From assembly GCF_019097595.1 (NCBI RefSeq), contig NC_080712.1, positions 22,543,646 through 22,607,645 of the forward strand: a stretch of DNA of 64,000 nt, given 5' to 3'. A program made the position numbers and the translations under genes. Below the pieces are notes generated by a model, which made no database searches, had not been told where the DNA came from, and worked only from the letters and a program-made list of their open reading frames with translations. Every line of letters starts with the position of its first letter. Position 1 is the stretch's first letter. Of the stretch, positions 12,311 to 57,428 are shown piece after piece. Source of the DNA: Hemibagrus wyckioides (taxonomy: Eukaryota > Chordata > Actinopteri > Siluriformes > Bagridae).

Positions 12311-13541
12311 TTACCTTTGATTTATTTGCGAAAGGTCCTATGCACATGCTACACTTTCCCAGAAGTCCAAGGCTTAAAAAACATCAACTAACATGATTTA
12401 ACTCCACACCCATGACTCTGCATTAATACATGACAAAGAAAAATATCCGCCTTCTTGAATCCTTGGGCTAAAAGCAATGACACATATCCTGTCCTGATTA
12501 TGTCTCTTGTGATGAAGTACAGTATATCTTGCTTGTGTCCTCGACCATAAGGCAGAAAGCCTTTGAAAACGTTTAAGCTGTGAGTGAGCTGTGGTGTAAA
12601 GACATTATTTGAGTCCGAAAACACCAGAGACAGTTCTATTAACAGTCTACTGAACATGCTTGTCCTCCGGACAACTGTAAATGAAAAACGGACACATACT
12701 TTGCTTGTCCCAGGCCTCCAGGATAGCGATTTGTCCACCCCTGCATTATATGACTCACAATTACACTTACACTTGTTAAAGCAGCGACATAATTGGAGGA
12801 CGAGTTTTGCAGAGGCGCAGATGTGAGCCTCATAAATCAAAATGCTACTCACTACAGAGTTTGATGCTGTCATAGAAATGCACCATTAAGCTTTTGTAAT
12901 CTAACCAAATGTTAATCAGTCACGGCCTCCACAAAGTGCTGCATTGTATTCAGTGTGAAAAGGAGTTCGGCTGCTGAGGGGGTGCTGAGGAGCTGTGATC
13001 CTGCATGAACAGCCTCGGGGGGAATGATACAGGGTATAGGGAAATTACTGTGGATCACATGTTCAGTTTTCTTCTGGAACATTCTATCCAAGCTTTGCAA
13101 CAGTATTGTTTATTTGTAGGGGTGGAACTGAACAGCAATATTCTAATTCCATAGAATTTCAGTACAGAAGTGTGTCTTGACACGTAATGTGCATTTAACA
13201 TTAAACATTACCTCTCCAGCAAAGAAAAATCCTGCGCACTGGTGTTCAAAGGTTGCCAGATTTCAAGAAAACCCTCTGCAAATGTCTGCACCAAAACTAG
13301 CCCCAGCATGTCAAGAACCATCTTGACAATGGTGCATCTGATTTGTTAATCAAAACCAGCACAATTACGAACAAAACCCACAACCCTGGCAACCCTGCTG
13401 GTGTGACTCAAAAAGGGGAGTGTCTTAGTTAGTTGTGCTGTGAAAGTCAGGCAGCTTTCTAGGTCTCAAACTGGGCATTCTCCAGTTTGATAATATGAGC
13501 TTCCTATTCGTCATGGTGATTTCTGTCTTAGAGCAGCAGCA

Positions 13542-13577
<36 letters not shown>

Positions 13578-13694
13578 TGTGTGTGTTATTAACACTGTAC
13601 AGGAGTGTGTTTTTTATCCTTGTATCCTCTCATGATTAGAGTAGGCTTTTTAAGAGTTGAGTTAAAATGTTTTATGAGATTATGTTTATTTTAC

Positions 13695-13695
<1 letters not shown>

Positions 13696-13760
<65 letters not shown>

Positions 13761-13804
13761 GTCTGTCTGCCTGTCTGCCTGTCTGTCTGTCTGTCTATCT
13801 ATAT

Positions 13805-13880
<76 letters not shown>
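13696..13880. repeat. Self-complementary tetranucleotide microsatellite
   Basis: About 64 bp of (TATC)n passes through variant GTCT/GCCT units (about 13760-13797) and then directly into about 75 bp of (GATA)n. The two arms are reverse complements, so the locus can fold into a long hairpin. Confidence 0.9.
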
Positions 13881-13882
<2 letters not shown>

Positions 13883-14260
13883 GAATCCCAGGTGGTTTTT
13901 TTGACTGATGCATACCCAGCATTAGGAATTTTCTGTCCCTTAGATAAAAATGTTTCTTTTGTGTGAAATTGTAACTCTACAATGATTTGAGTTTAGTTAG
14001 ATTGTAGTGTAGATGTTGTGGAGGTAATGTGAGGTCGTCTCTAGCAGGACGCATTTCAGTTTGCGGGTCAAGAAGCTGAAGCTGTGTGTACATATTTTCC
14101 ATTTCACAGCTGCAGGCTTGGGCAGTTAGTTCATTGGGTATTTTTTTTCAGAGATAGAGCACAAAAAACCCCCCAGAGATGCTGGGTGGGCAAACGAGAA
14201 GCATGCGTCACATCCGGCAGCATCTGCTAGTCATCAGGGTGGGAGTGAAGGAGGGTGCTC

Positions 14261-14302
<42 letters not shown>

Positions 14303-14984
14303 TACTGTGCTGCTAGAGAAAACACAGGAATGTTATGAATCTGACCGATCTCCGTGTCTGCCCGCCCACTCACCCTCTTTGAAATTTCAAACTTAAACAA
14401 GATTCTCCAGCATGCCAGTGATGAGCCGCTAACACAGAGCTGTTCTCATTATATTCACTCTTTTCATGCTAAATTTATGGAGATTGGCCAGAGGCACTGG
14501 TGGATCATATTCTTTAAGACCTTAAGAGCCTCCTGTCTGAACAATGCAAAAGCATTTATTTTAGTTATTTCTTTGCAAGGAAACCGTTCATTGTGAGGCT
14601 GGATTTTGTATGGTTATTATTCACTGTCCTTACTTTTAGCATCGTATGCACCGTCACATTTATTTCCTGCATTGCTTTTGGATTGAGACCTCGTATTAGG
14701 GATGGGAAAACTAAACCACTCTGTAGAGCCTTCACAAGCACTTGCAGTGGGGTTAAGGGCAGGGCTCTGTGGTGGCCAAAATATGTGTGAAAATGATTCC
14801 TCATGACCCATGAACTACTCTTCTACTTGTGTGTGTGTGTGTGTGTGTTTGTGTGTGTGGTGCTCTGCCGTTGTCTGACTTCAATCCGGGGTGTGTTCAC
14901 TCTGGATCCAGGCATGACAAGCAATTACCGAAGACAAATAAATTAATTCTATTTCTTGGTCCTCTACTCCAGATCTCAGAATTT

Positions 14985-49370
<34,386 letters not shown>

Positions 49371-49550
49371 AACTTGAGAATTGAGCAAACTGGACCTCTA
49401 ATAGCTAATTCTCTCTGAACTGATAGACTTTTACCTGTACATACTGTCTGTGCCCCTTACTTTCCTGCACTCCACTGGAATGTCCATCTTTCTCCAAATG
49501 AAGTTGTTGAAAGTCCCACCTGTGGATTTGGACAGTAATATACAGTGCAG

Positions 49551-49552
<2 letters not shown>

Positions 49553-49591
<39 letters not shown>
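49553..49591. repeat. (CA)n microsatellite in the cep170 3'UTR
   Basis: About 19 CA units, 180 bp after the stop codon. Confidence 0.95.
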
Positions 49592-49594
<3 letters not shown>

Positions 49595-51291
49595 GCTGGT
49601 GAAGAGCCTCATTGATCTGAGGCTTGTAATGCTGGACTTCTTCCACATGTCTGATGTTAGTACCAACCACTTGTGTGTTTCTGCACGTGTGTACGCTCCC
49701 TTCCAGGCATGAAGCAAGTGGACTTTGTAATCCAACTTCGAACAAAAACGACTCCGAGTGCCTGTCTTCTCTCCTCTGTAAGCGTTCTCTTCTGCGAATA
49801 GCAACTCCTTCTTATTAAGTGACTTTCGTGTCAGAAATGAGATAGTGTTGGTTTAAAAGACCTTTAAAAGAAATTTAACCGTGAAGGGAAACTTTTGCGA
49901 GAAGTGTTAAAGATTACGAAGCTAAACATGAACTAGCTTACCAAAGTAAGTCCGATTCTATGCGTGCATTCAACCACTGTAAATTTCATCCAACTATTTT
50001 TTTTTTTTTTTTCCTGGGGAAATCTGATTTCTTGATTAAACAAAGTGCATTTATGCTATCAAAATCAGCATAGGCCAACTGGCTCCAGTAAACAGAACAT
50101 TTACCGAGTTACATAATCTTCATGCACTGATATTTTTTTAGACTAATGGATAGGTAGCTAGGTTTAGCTTCATCATTTCATTTTCCCCTCGCATTGGAAG
50201 GAAGAAAACATGCAGTATTAGACGACGTATTAGTGAGATGCAGCATGATTACGTGTTGAACATGTCACATCTGCTAAGATCTCTGTGCTTTGTGCTACTG
50301 TGACCTGAGCCTTAGAACAAACAGCCTTTAATGCAAGGTTCGTTCAATATGTTACAGTCAGTCGAACACGTTACACTTTTAATCTCAGTACTGACGTTCT
50401 CGAATCAGAGTATGCAAATTACAGGGTATTGGATACGCAGTAGTGAGTATTGGGCAGTCTGTCAGCAAATCTCCACAAGCTCATTAGTCATGGAATTTTT
50501 ATGAAGGTGTTCCAGCATATGGTGTACGTCCTGTCCTTTGTCTTACTCTCCTGTCACCGCTTGCTGCTCGGCTGAATTGGTGAAGGGTGAGGGACGAGCG
50601 TACCCAGCCTTTCATTGTGAATCTGCGTGTCGTAGAGAGAGTAGTGCGACTGTCATTAGGATCTGAAACAATAGTGAAGATAGGTACAGGACTTTTTTTG
50701 TTGTTGTTGCTGTTGTTGATAAATGTATCAGCCATGTGCCCACTATGGAAAATCTAGTTCCTGGGCAGTTTTAGGAAAGAAAATCAAAATGTAGTGTGCA
50801 CAAGTGTCATTTTAAGGTTCCTGGACTCCTGTAAGTTAATGTTATGTGTGTTAAAGGTGATACAGGGCATCGAACACCGAAATCATATCTCTACATCATA
50901 CTGCTCTCATAACACGACATACTTTCAGTGCATTTTCCTGCCCACTTTTTTTTTTAAAATAGTTGTATCATTTATAATACTATTGTACATGTTTTACATA
51001 TGACGGGGAACAGAAAACATCCTTGGTACAGTTTTGTTGTTTTTGTTGGTTTCTTTTTGTTTCAGTTTACATTCACAGCTGTAAAATAGTTTTTTGTTCG
51101 TTTCATTGTTTTTTTTGTTTGTTTGTTTGTTTGTTTTTTTTAAAAATGTGTTTATTTATTTTATTTTTGTTTAATGTCTTGAATTTTTTTGCAGTACATT
51201 TTTGTTGCAATTTTGTTTGGGATTTTTTTGTTCATTATTTGTTGTTGTTTTTTTTTTGTTGTTTTTTTAATGAAATCTTTTCCATGCTCTC

Positions 51292-51361
51292 AATAAAGGA
51301 GAAAATATTCCTGGACCCTAATTACACGTAATTGTCTGCGTATATCCTGCATTTGAATAAA
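51292..51361 (+). terminator. Polyadenylation signals of cep170
   Basis: Two AATAAA hexamers, at 51292-51297 and 51356-51361, after a T-rich stretch. Confidence 0.6.
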
Positions 51362-52043
51362 GTCCTTGATCGAAATCATGACTGAAACTTTTTCACACAC
51401 AAAAAAAAAGACTTTTATAATCATTTGACATCTATTTCAGAAGTCAGAAAAAAATACATAGACACATTTTATATTAACATTCCAAAACCAGAATGATGGC
51501 ATCCTTATAGAGAACTGTTGCATAAATTCAACACATTTCCTCTAACAAAATGATTCCTCTAGAAATGAAACGTTCTTTTGGGTGGAAACTGCTGACTCGC
51601 TAAAATATTTCAGAAAATGCAAAGTGTCTCCTAAAAACATCCTTCCTCCTTAATTTCTAGAAACTGTTTCGTTTGACAGATAAGAGTTTGCACAGCTGTA
51701 GAATTCCCTCATCATCTGTGCAACTGAGGTCACTGCTTTTAAATAGTAATTTCTGCTCATTTTCCTAAAGGGTGCCCATAATAATAGATATTTCATGAAA
51801 TGGAATAAGCTTTGATGCAATCACTTATTGTATATTTACATTATTTGCTACAAATGTTCAGAAATCTAGTATAAAAACATGTTATAGCAAGCCATCAGAG
51901 CAGTGTCTCTGGCCTGTGCTTCAGCTAGGCACTGCGTATGAATGAGGAACAGAACCGCAAATTCTTTTTCAGAAAATATAAATAAGAAAAATATAGAAAT
52001 AGCATACACTATTGCTGAGTTTTTGGGGTGACTTTCTGTTGCT

Positions 52044-52106
52044 CTAGGACTCCAGGGTCAAGCCTTTCCATGACTTTGCCTGTTCTCGCTTATACTGCTC
52101 CAGCTC
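52044..52106 (-). CDS. dync2li1: dync2li1 coding exon 13 (stop)
   Basis: Acceptor CTTTGAAG. Encodes [20 protein letters not shown] and TAG (52046-52044). Confidence 0.92.
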   Translation of the reverse strand, partial: ELEQYKREQAKSWKGLTLES

Positions 52107-55100
52107 CTTCAAAGACAACGCAAAGAGGAAAATGCTTTATATAAAACATATAACAGACATGCTTCATGTTTCACATTTTGTGCATTAATGAACTCATGAA
52201 AGGGTTTCAAACAAACTCTACACATTAACACTTGATGAAACACACACACAGTGCACTTTGACACACTGTCCATTGCTCCATGTGGTATTTATTTGCTCTA
52301 AGTACTCCAGGCACTCAGCCATTAGAAAAGCCAGTGAAGAAAAATCAGGTGATAGGGTGGATTCTGAAAGGTTACCCAGCTATCACACCATCATACTGGA
52401 ATACTGATCACTGGTTATAAATAAACTACTGCTGTTTTTTATGGCCTTTATCGAAAGATGAAGGTGCATCCTGAACACAATTAAGCCATTAAAATTATAT
52501 GCAGTGCTATAAAGTTCTTCAGCTTTGCACTAATACACCAGAACATCCGAGATGTTTAGTTTATACAATATTAGCTAGCTAAGTTATCGTAAGTCTGAGA
52601 TTTTTAGGTACTACATCATCCTTGAATCTTTGGACATGATATGGGAGAATTACTTGTCGGGGTAATGAAACTGTAAATAGGCCGTTCTAGGTGGGAGAAC
52701 TGTATTGTGGTAACAAATCCCCAAAAGAAATTATAAGAATACAATACAAATTAAACCACAGACAAAAAATTGTGTGCAACCTCGCTGAGCATCCCCATCT
52801 CATTCCAAAACCACAGGCATTAATAGTGAGCCGTGTTTCTTTGCTCATATAATAAGATCCAGTCTTCTGTGAAGGATTTCCACTAGATTTTGGAGCGTGG
52901 CTGTGGGGATTTGTGTTCATCTATCTACAAGAGCATTAGTGAGGTCAGACACCGATGTCAGGCGAGGAGGCCTGGGATGCAGTCAGGGTTCCAATTCATC
53001 CCAAAGGTGATCACTGGGGTTGAGGTCAGGGCTCTGTGCAAGACACTTAAGTTCTTCCACTTTATCCTCAAAATACCATGTCCTCAGGAATCTCGCTTTG
53101 TGTATAGCATTACAATCATGCTGGAAGAATTTTTATGCCGCTTAGTTTCTTAATGAAGGGACGTCTTAAAACTACAACAACCAAAGAAGTTCAGTTGTGT
53201 GCTTCTGACTTGTGTGTCAGCAGTTTGGGTGTGATGATCAAGGGTGCACATGCTATACAATGCTACCACGATCATACATGAATCCTGAAATGTTTTGAAA
53301 GCATGCTTATTAAAGTGTATGTGTATTCTCAGTACCTGGTCTTTCTGTGCTCTCATGGCATCTATAAGAGGCTCACTGTACTGCGGGTCTTTGGCTGGAT
53401 CTTTCAATTCTTTGCGTTCATTAGTGCTCTAAAAAGAAAAAAAAGACATGCAATGATTATTAGCTTTTAATGGCTGGTTTGTGTCAGTTTTGTTTCGCTT
53501 AGAATTGTGAAAAGTGTTTTGTGGTACCTCTTGGGGAAAAAACCTTTCAAAGACTTTTTTCCACAGTTCCAGTGGAGTTTTGGCATGCAGCGCTCCGAGA
53601 TCAACATCAACAGATCCTGGATCAGAAAAATGACTTAGAACCCCAGTGGGTTACTGATACTAAACATTCAAAAGATGTCAAATACTGTTATGTGTCTGAT
53701 AAATGTTTACAGTGCAGGTTAATCCATGGATTCCTGTAATATCACTAATACAGAGCTCAGTGGCTTTAGTAAACAGCAGATGGTGCTATGAGCACTCACC
53801 TATCTGACTGAGAGAGTCCATGCCTGCTGGAATTATAAGAGGTTTGCTGTGGTCTGTAGACAAGTACTTCCTTAAAAAAGAATAAATAAATGTGCATTTC
53901 ATCATCATTAACTCACCAGGATGGATCACTAGCTATAAATCTTTAGTGGACGTACATCATAAAAATAGCTGGTGTACTTTTAATCACTCCAGGACTTACC
54001 CTCTCTCAGTCCCAAAAGCTAGATGATTGAAGAAGTTCTTGACTTTAGACATGGTGGTCTCTGATTTACTGCTTGTGAACTTGTTTGAAAATAACAGATA
54101 ATGGCAATGTGTGTATGTATACATATAAGCAATTTACTGCAATGTTGTAAACTGTTGTGTCTTTAAGATCACAAGAACAAACGTACTATCAGGGATGCAC
54201 CATAGTAATGAGCCAGAAAACGTAGGGTCTTACAAATCACCTTCCTCTTGTCCGACTCAAAATCCTGCCCACACACAGTCAAGTCATTAATGAAGATGAT
54301 GTCCAGTCTTGCAACTCCTTTTGTCATGCCAAAAATGTTGAAATATGCCATGAAGCACAGTAATAACCATGTAATGAGAGTCTTACCTGAAAAATGTCAA
54401 ACTTGCTACCGATCATAAGAAGAGGCACAGGGAAAGGGCTGATCAGCTCTCTGTCCTGTTACAAACATCCAGTCATGTTAGAATTTTAAAAAATGAAACA
54501 CGTATTATTAATAACAGTGGAAACTGGTCGCTCACTGGGTGGTCTTTGGGGAGGATACGCAATGCACTGCTTTGGTTTGGCTGTTTAATGGGTCTGGATT
54601 CTCCTGGCCTCTTGGTTAAAGCAAATGCCTTTTCCACTTGGTTTAGAGCTGCCTGAAGAAGTTTCTCCATGGTGGCCCAGAGTGCATTGGGCTTAGACAG
54701 GTCCAGTACCAACACCAGTGACAGTGTGCTAAGTATAACATTTCAGAATGATAAAAATGAATGTGTTCTTTGTAATAATTAACAATAATGATAAACTAAT
54801 ATTAATTAGTCTTTTAGATTTAAGAAAGCATTGCACACAAAAAAACCTAAGTGGAGACCAACTGAAACTGACCCGAGGTTCTGAGGAGTGATTGGTATCT
54901 GCACAAGATCTGATAAAGATGTGCCTCCTCCCAGTTCCCACAGGTGAGCTACATCTTTAAGCTAAAAAAAATGTAATTAATCTAAGCAGTCAAAAACTTG
55001 CCTGGCCTTTTAATGACTTTTTTTTAATGAGAGTGACTAATGATACTTACTGTGTTGTGTGCTCTGGCTCTCCTACCGAATGTGTACTCCAAAGCCAGGG

Positions 55101-56137
55101 TTGGCTTGGGGGCTTCATCTCTGTATTGAGACATGAAATACATAAGCACTGTGCATTCATAAATAAGATCAAAATAACGGTACAAGGCTCTCTCTTACCT
55201 GTCAATACACCTGAACAGTATTGTTGTTTTACCCTAACATTAGAAAAAAAAGAATATAAATCTAATATATATATAAATAAAAAAGTATGGTCAAATGCAC
55301 CGAACACTAACAGCTATCCAGACTTGCAGAAAAGTGCTTCTAATCGTTTATAAGTTAGATAAGATAGAGTGTTTGTCTTTTACCCCAGTTTTACTGCCCA
55401 TAAAGAAAACAGTCCTCTCGCAGGGAGCGTGACCACCTTCCTCATGATCATCATCATCATCATCATGGTCGTGTCCATTTCTTTTCTCTCTGGCCCGTAC
55501 CTCATCTGCAGCCAAATCCCACAGTGTGTCTGTACTACAAAACAAAACCAACTCTGCTCACAACAGCCTCTGGGAGATTTTATGTTTTGCTATAATAGGA
55601 TTTTTAACTAAACATATCAAGCTTGAGTCATTGTGTAGCTGTCTATTTATTTTACACTAAGGAAAGGATCAGAATACCTGTCTCTGCCTAGTGCATATAG
55701 TAGGTGTCACAAGATCTGTAAAATTGATGTCTCGAAGAAAATCTGTTTTGTTTTGTGGTTATTTTGACACTTTGTTTGTGTGTGTGTGTGTCCACAGGTA
55801 TGGACAGTCAAATTATGTTTATATTTACGTTTAATATAAGCAACTGCAAATTACTTGAAACTTTTATTGGACATGATGAAGTCTTGATGCTGATTTTTGG
55901 AGGCTCTATAGTCTGTTCTCACTGTCTTGGGTATATCTTTTATACGTTTTATACAAAATTTCAAAGTTAATTTAAGCAAATACATTTATTATTAATATAT
56001 TTCACCTCCAAAATCAGCTGTATCACATCTGTCTGGAACTGTGTACATGATATGCATTGTGAAAGGAATATTTCTATATTGTATTTTTGGCCCCTACAAT
56101 TCTGGTCATCAATATATTACATAAACACAAGGGAATG

Positions 56138-56210
<73 letters not shown>

Positions 56211-56458
56211 ATATATATATTTTTTTCTTTATTTTTTCTTACTCCTGCATGGTATTCCTGCACACTGACAATACCTTTACTGTTTTTCATTTCTTCAGTA
56301 AAAATAAAGCAATACAACATCATAAAAATCTTTATGCATGAAATCATTTTAGTGAAAGGAAGTTCGTTAACGGGATTAACTAGCAACAATAGCAGAACCA
56401 TGCGCTATAAGAAAACGCACATTTTCCCCTTGTATTGGACTTACCTTATTTTACGCAT
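52044..56458 (-). CDS. dync2li1: DYNC2LI1, cytoplasmic dynein-2 light intermediate chain 1, complete
   Basis: Thirteen minus-strand exons sum to 1,095 nt (364 aa plus stop; human is about 351 aa). Early in the protein is a P-loop, GSKTGGKT (residues about 50-57), as in human GSKNGGKT. Then come [114 protein letters not shown] and a C-terminal [15 protein letters not shown]. All are colinear with human. Known role: this chain stabilises the dynein-2 motor that drives retrograde intraflagellar transport in cilia. A fish-specific-looking acidic run, [11 protein letters not shown], precedes the P-loop. It is convergent with cep170 and has an X-box promoter upstream. Confidence 0.95.
52107..53335 (-). 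other. dync2li1 intron 12
   Basis: 1.2 kb holding a decayed Tc1-like fragment (about 52860-53130). Confidence 0.6.
52860..53130 (-). mobile_element. Decayed Tc1-like fragment
   Basis: The plus strand carries GATTTCCACTAGATTTTGGA, GCAGTCAGGGTTCCAATTC and GGGGTTGAGGTCAGGGCTCT. These are the inverted form of words in the element at 11385-11875. It corresponds to the transposase C-terminal third on the minus strand. No terminal repeats remain. Confidence 0.7.
53336..53428 (-). CDS. dync2li1: dync2li1 coding exon 12
   Basis: Acceptor CTTTTTAG, donor CAG|GTACTG. Encodes [14 protein letters not shown] and MRAQKDQ. 31 codons, phase 0/0. Confidence 0.93.
53528..53616 (-). CDS. dync2li1: dync2li1 coding exon 11
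   Basis: Acceptor GATCCAG, donor GAG|GTACCA. Encodes [20 protein letters not shown]. 89 nt, phase 1/0. Confidence 0.93.
53800..53870 (-). CDS. dync2li1: dync2li1 coding exon 10
   Basis: Acceptor TTTTTAAG, donor ATAG|GTGAGT. Encodes [19 protein letters not shown], matching human NKPLFITAGLDSFGQIG. 71 nt. Confidence 0.92.
54000..54079 (-). CDS. dync2li1: dync2li1 coding exon 9
   Basis: Acceptor AAACAAG, donor AGAGG|GTAAGT. Encodes [20 protein letters not shown] and AFGTER. 80 nt, phase 0/2. Confidence 0.92.
54187..54264 (-). CDS. dync2li1: dync2li1 coding exon 8
   Basis: Acceptor GTGGGCAG, donor ATA|GTACGT. Encodes [20 protein letters not shown] and YGASLI, nearly identical to human. 26 codons. 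Confidence 0.95.
54387..54455 (-). CDS. dync2li1: dync2li1 coding exon 7
   Basis: Acceptor TGTAACAG, donor CAG|GTAAGA. Encodes [20 protein letters not shown] and IFQ. 23 codons. Confidence 0.95.
54536..54728 (-). CDS. dync2li1: dync2li1 coding exon 6
   Basis: Acceptor TATACTTAG, donor CCA|GTGAGC. Encodes [20 protein letters not shown], then a Lys/Gln-rich helix and ILPKDHP. 193 nt, phase 2/0. Confidence 0.95.
54873..54961 (-). CDS. dync2li1: dync2li1 coding exon 5
   Basis: Acceptor TTTTTTAG, donor CTCGG|GTCAGT. Encodes [20 protein letters not shown] and QIPITPQNL. 89 nt. Confidence 0.94.
55051..55120 (-). CDS. dync2li1: dync2li1 coding exon 4
   Basis: Acceptor AATACAG, donor ACA|GTAAGT. 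Encodes [20 protein letters not shown] and HNT. 70 nt. Confidence 0.94.
55199..55233 (-). CDS. dync2li1: dync2li1 coding exon 3 (P-loop)
   Basis: A short exon, 35 nt: acceptor AATGTTAG, donor ACAG|GTAAGA. Encodes [11 protein letters not shown], completing the P-loop begun in exon 2. Confidence 0.93.
55384..55534 (-). CDS. dync2li1: dync2li1 coding exon 2
   Basis: Acceptor GTTTTGTAG, donor GGG|GTAAAA. Encodes [17 protein letters not shown], a His/Asp run and [10 protein letters not shown]. The Asp run comes from a short ATC/GAT microsatellite inside the exon. Confidence 0.94.
55535..56444 (-). other. dync2li1 intron 1
   Basis: 0.9 kb with a GT run (about 55776-55793) and a (TA)n tract (about 56141-56206). 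No exon seen. Confidence 0.65.
56141..56206. repeat. (TA)n microsatellite
   Basis: About 64 bp of alternating TA. Confidence 0.95.
56445..56458 (-). CDS. dync2li1: dync2li1 coding exon 1 (start codon)
   Basis: A 14-nt coding part encoding MRKI plus two bases, donor AAG|GTAAGT. Chosen because it joins in phase to TDTLW, as in human M-P-S-E-T-L-W. It also lies about 100 bp from the X-box. Confidence 0.8.
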
Positions 56459-56554
56459 TATTTCCTGAATCTTTCTTTACTATTTGAAAGCTAGCATTAA
56501 TTCAGTCGATGTTTATCATCCTGAGACCAGCTTGCTAACCAGCGTTTTCTCAGT

Positions 56555-56569
56555 GTTGCGAGGGGCAAC
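56555..56569. promoter_or_regulatory. RFX X-box of the dync2li1 promoter
   Basis: GTTGCGAGGGGCAAC is an imperfect inverted repeat (GTTGCG, 3-nt spacer, GGCAAC) fitting the RYYNYY-N1-3-RRNRAC X-box. It sits about 100 bp upstream of the start codon, in the normal window for ciliary genes. A CRE-like TGACGTC (56582-56588) is next to it. Known: the worm orthologue was named xbx-1 for its X-box. Confidence 0.75.
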
Positions 56570-56723
56570 GGCGCATTTTGATGACGTCTAATCCAAGCGT
56601 CTTACGGGATATGTTGTTTCTTTCCTTTATTTATTTTTCTTTTTCGGCTTTGTTGTTCCGTGTTTTAGATACTAACTGTTTTTATGCATGCTTATATAAT
56701 TGTATATAGCGTAATTCTGTTTC

Positions 56724-56725
<2 letters not shown>

Positions 56726-56787
<62 letters not shown>

Positions 56788-56828
56788 TTCTTATTATTAT
56801 TTTCTTCTTCTTCTTATTATTATTATTA

Positions 56829-56893
<65 letters not shown>
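56726..56893. repeat. Compound (TTA)n-(TTC)n-(TTA)n-(GTT)n microsatellite
   Basis: About 170 bp of trinucleotide repeats upstream of dync2li1. Its translations (poly-Leu, poly-Ile, poly-Val) are meaningless. Confidence 0.95.
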
Positions 56894-56943
56894 ATTGTTA
56901 TTCGGCATATTCATCAACTGTATTCACTATCAACATTTACATA

Positions 56944-57428
56944 CACTATATTACCAAAAGTTTTGGGACACCCCTCCAAATCATTGAATTCAGGAGTTGG
57001 GATTGACCCCTTAGTTCCAGTGAAAGGAACTCTTAATGGTTTAGCATACCAAGACATTTTGGACAATTTCATGCTCCTAACTTTGTGTGAACAGTTTGAG
57101 GATGACCTCTTCCTGTTCCAACATGACTGCACACCAGTGCACAAAGCAAGGTCCATAAAGACATGGATGAGTGAGTTTGGTGTGGAGGAACTTGACTGGC
57201 CTGACCTCAACCTGATAGAACACCTTTGGGATGAATTAGAGCGGAGATTGCAAGTCATGCCTTCTCGTGCCTGACCTCACAAATGCACTTCCTATAAAAT
57301 TCCCAAAAACACACTCCTCAACCTTGTGGAATGCCTTCCCAGTCGAGTTGAAGCTGCAAAGGGTGGACTCCACATTAAATTCATGTGTATGTAGAGGCAG
57401 ACATCCCAAAACGTTTGGCAAGATAGTG
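56944..57428 (+). mobile_element. Internally deleted Tc1/mariner element with both ends
   Basis: A 485-bp element flanked by TA on both sides. Left end CACTATATTACCAAAAGTTT; right end inverted CACTATCTTGCCAAACGTTT; both continue TGGGA. It keeps a degenerate C-terminal transposase piece ([51 protein letters not shown]) but lacks the N-terminal DNA-binding half and the first catalytic Asp region. Related to the copy at 21578. Confidence 0.88.

Larger units (their letters stand above)
49371..51380 (+). other. cep170: cep170 3' untranslated region (predicted)
   Basis: About 1.9-2.0 kb with no coding signal. It holds a (CA)n microsatellite (49553-49591) and T-rich, U-rich-element-like DNA near 51100-51270. 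AATAAA signals lie at 51292-51297 and 51356-51361. Confidence 0.6.

Noticed and set aside
12388..12873. A 161-aa minus-strand open frame next to a SINE
   Set aside because: No domain recognised; Cys/Ser-rich random composition and adjacent repeats suggest chance.
56684..57274. A 196-aa open frame with poly-Leu, poly-Ile and poly-Val
   Set aside because: The first half is a trinucleotide microsatellite and the second half is the remnant of a deleted Tc1 transposase.
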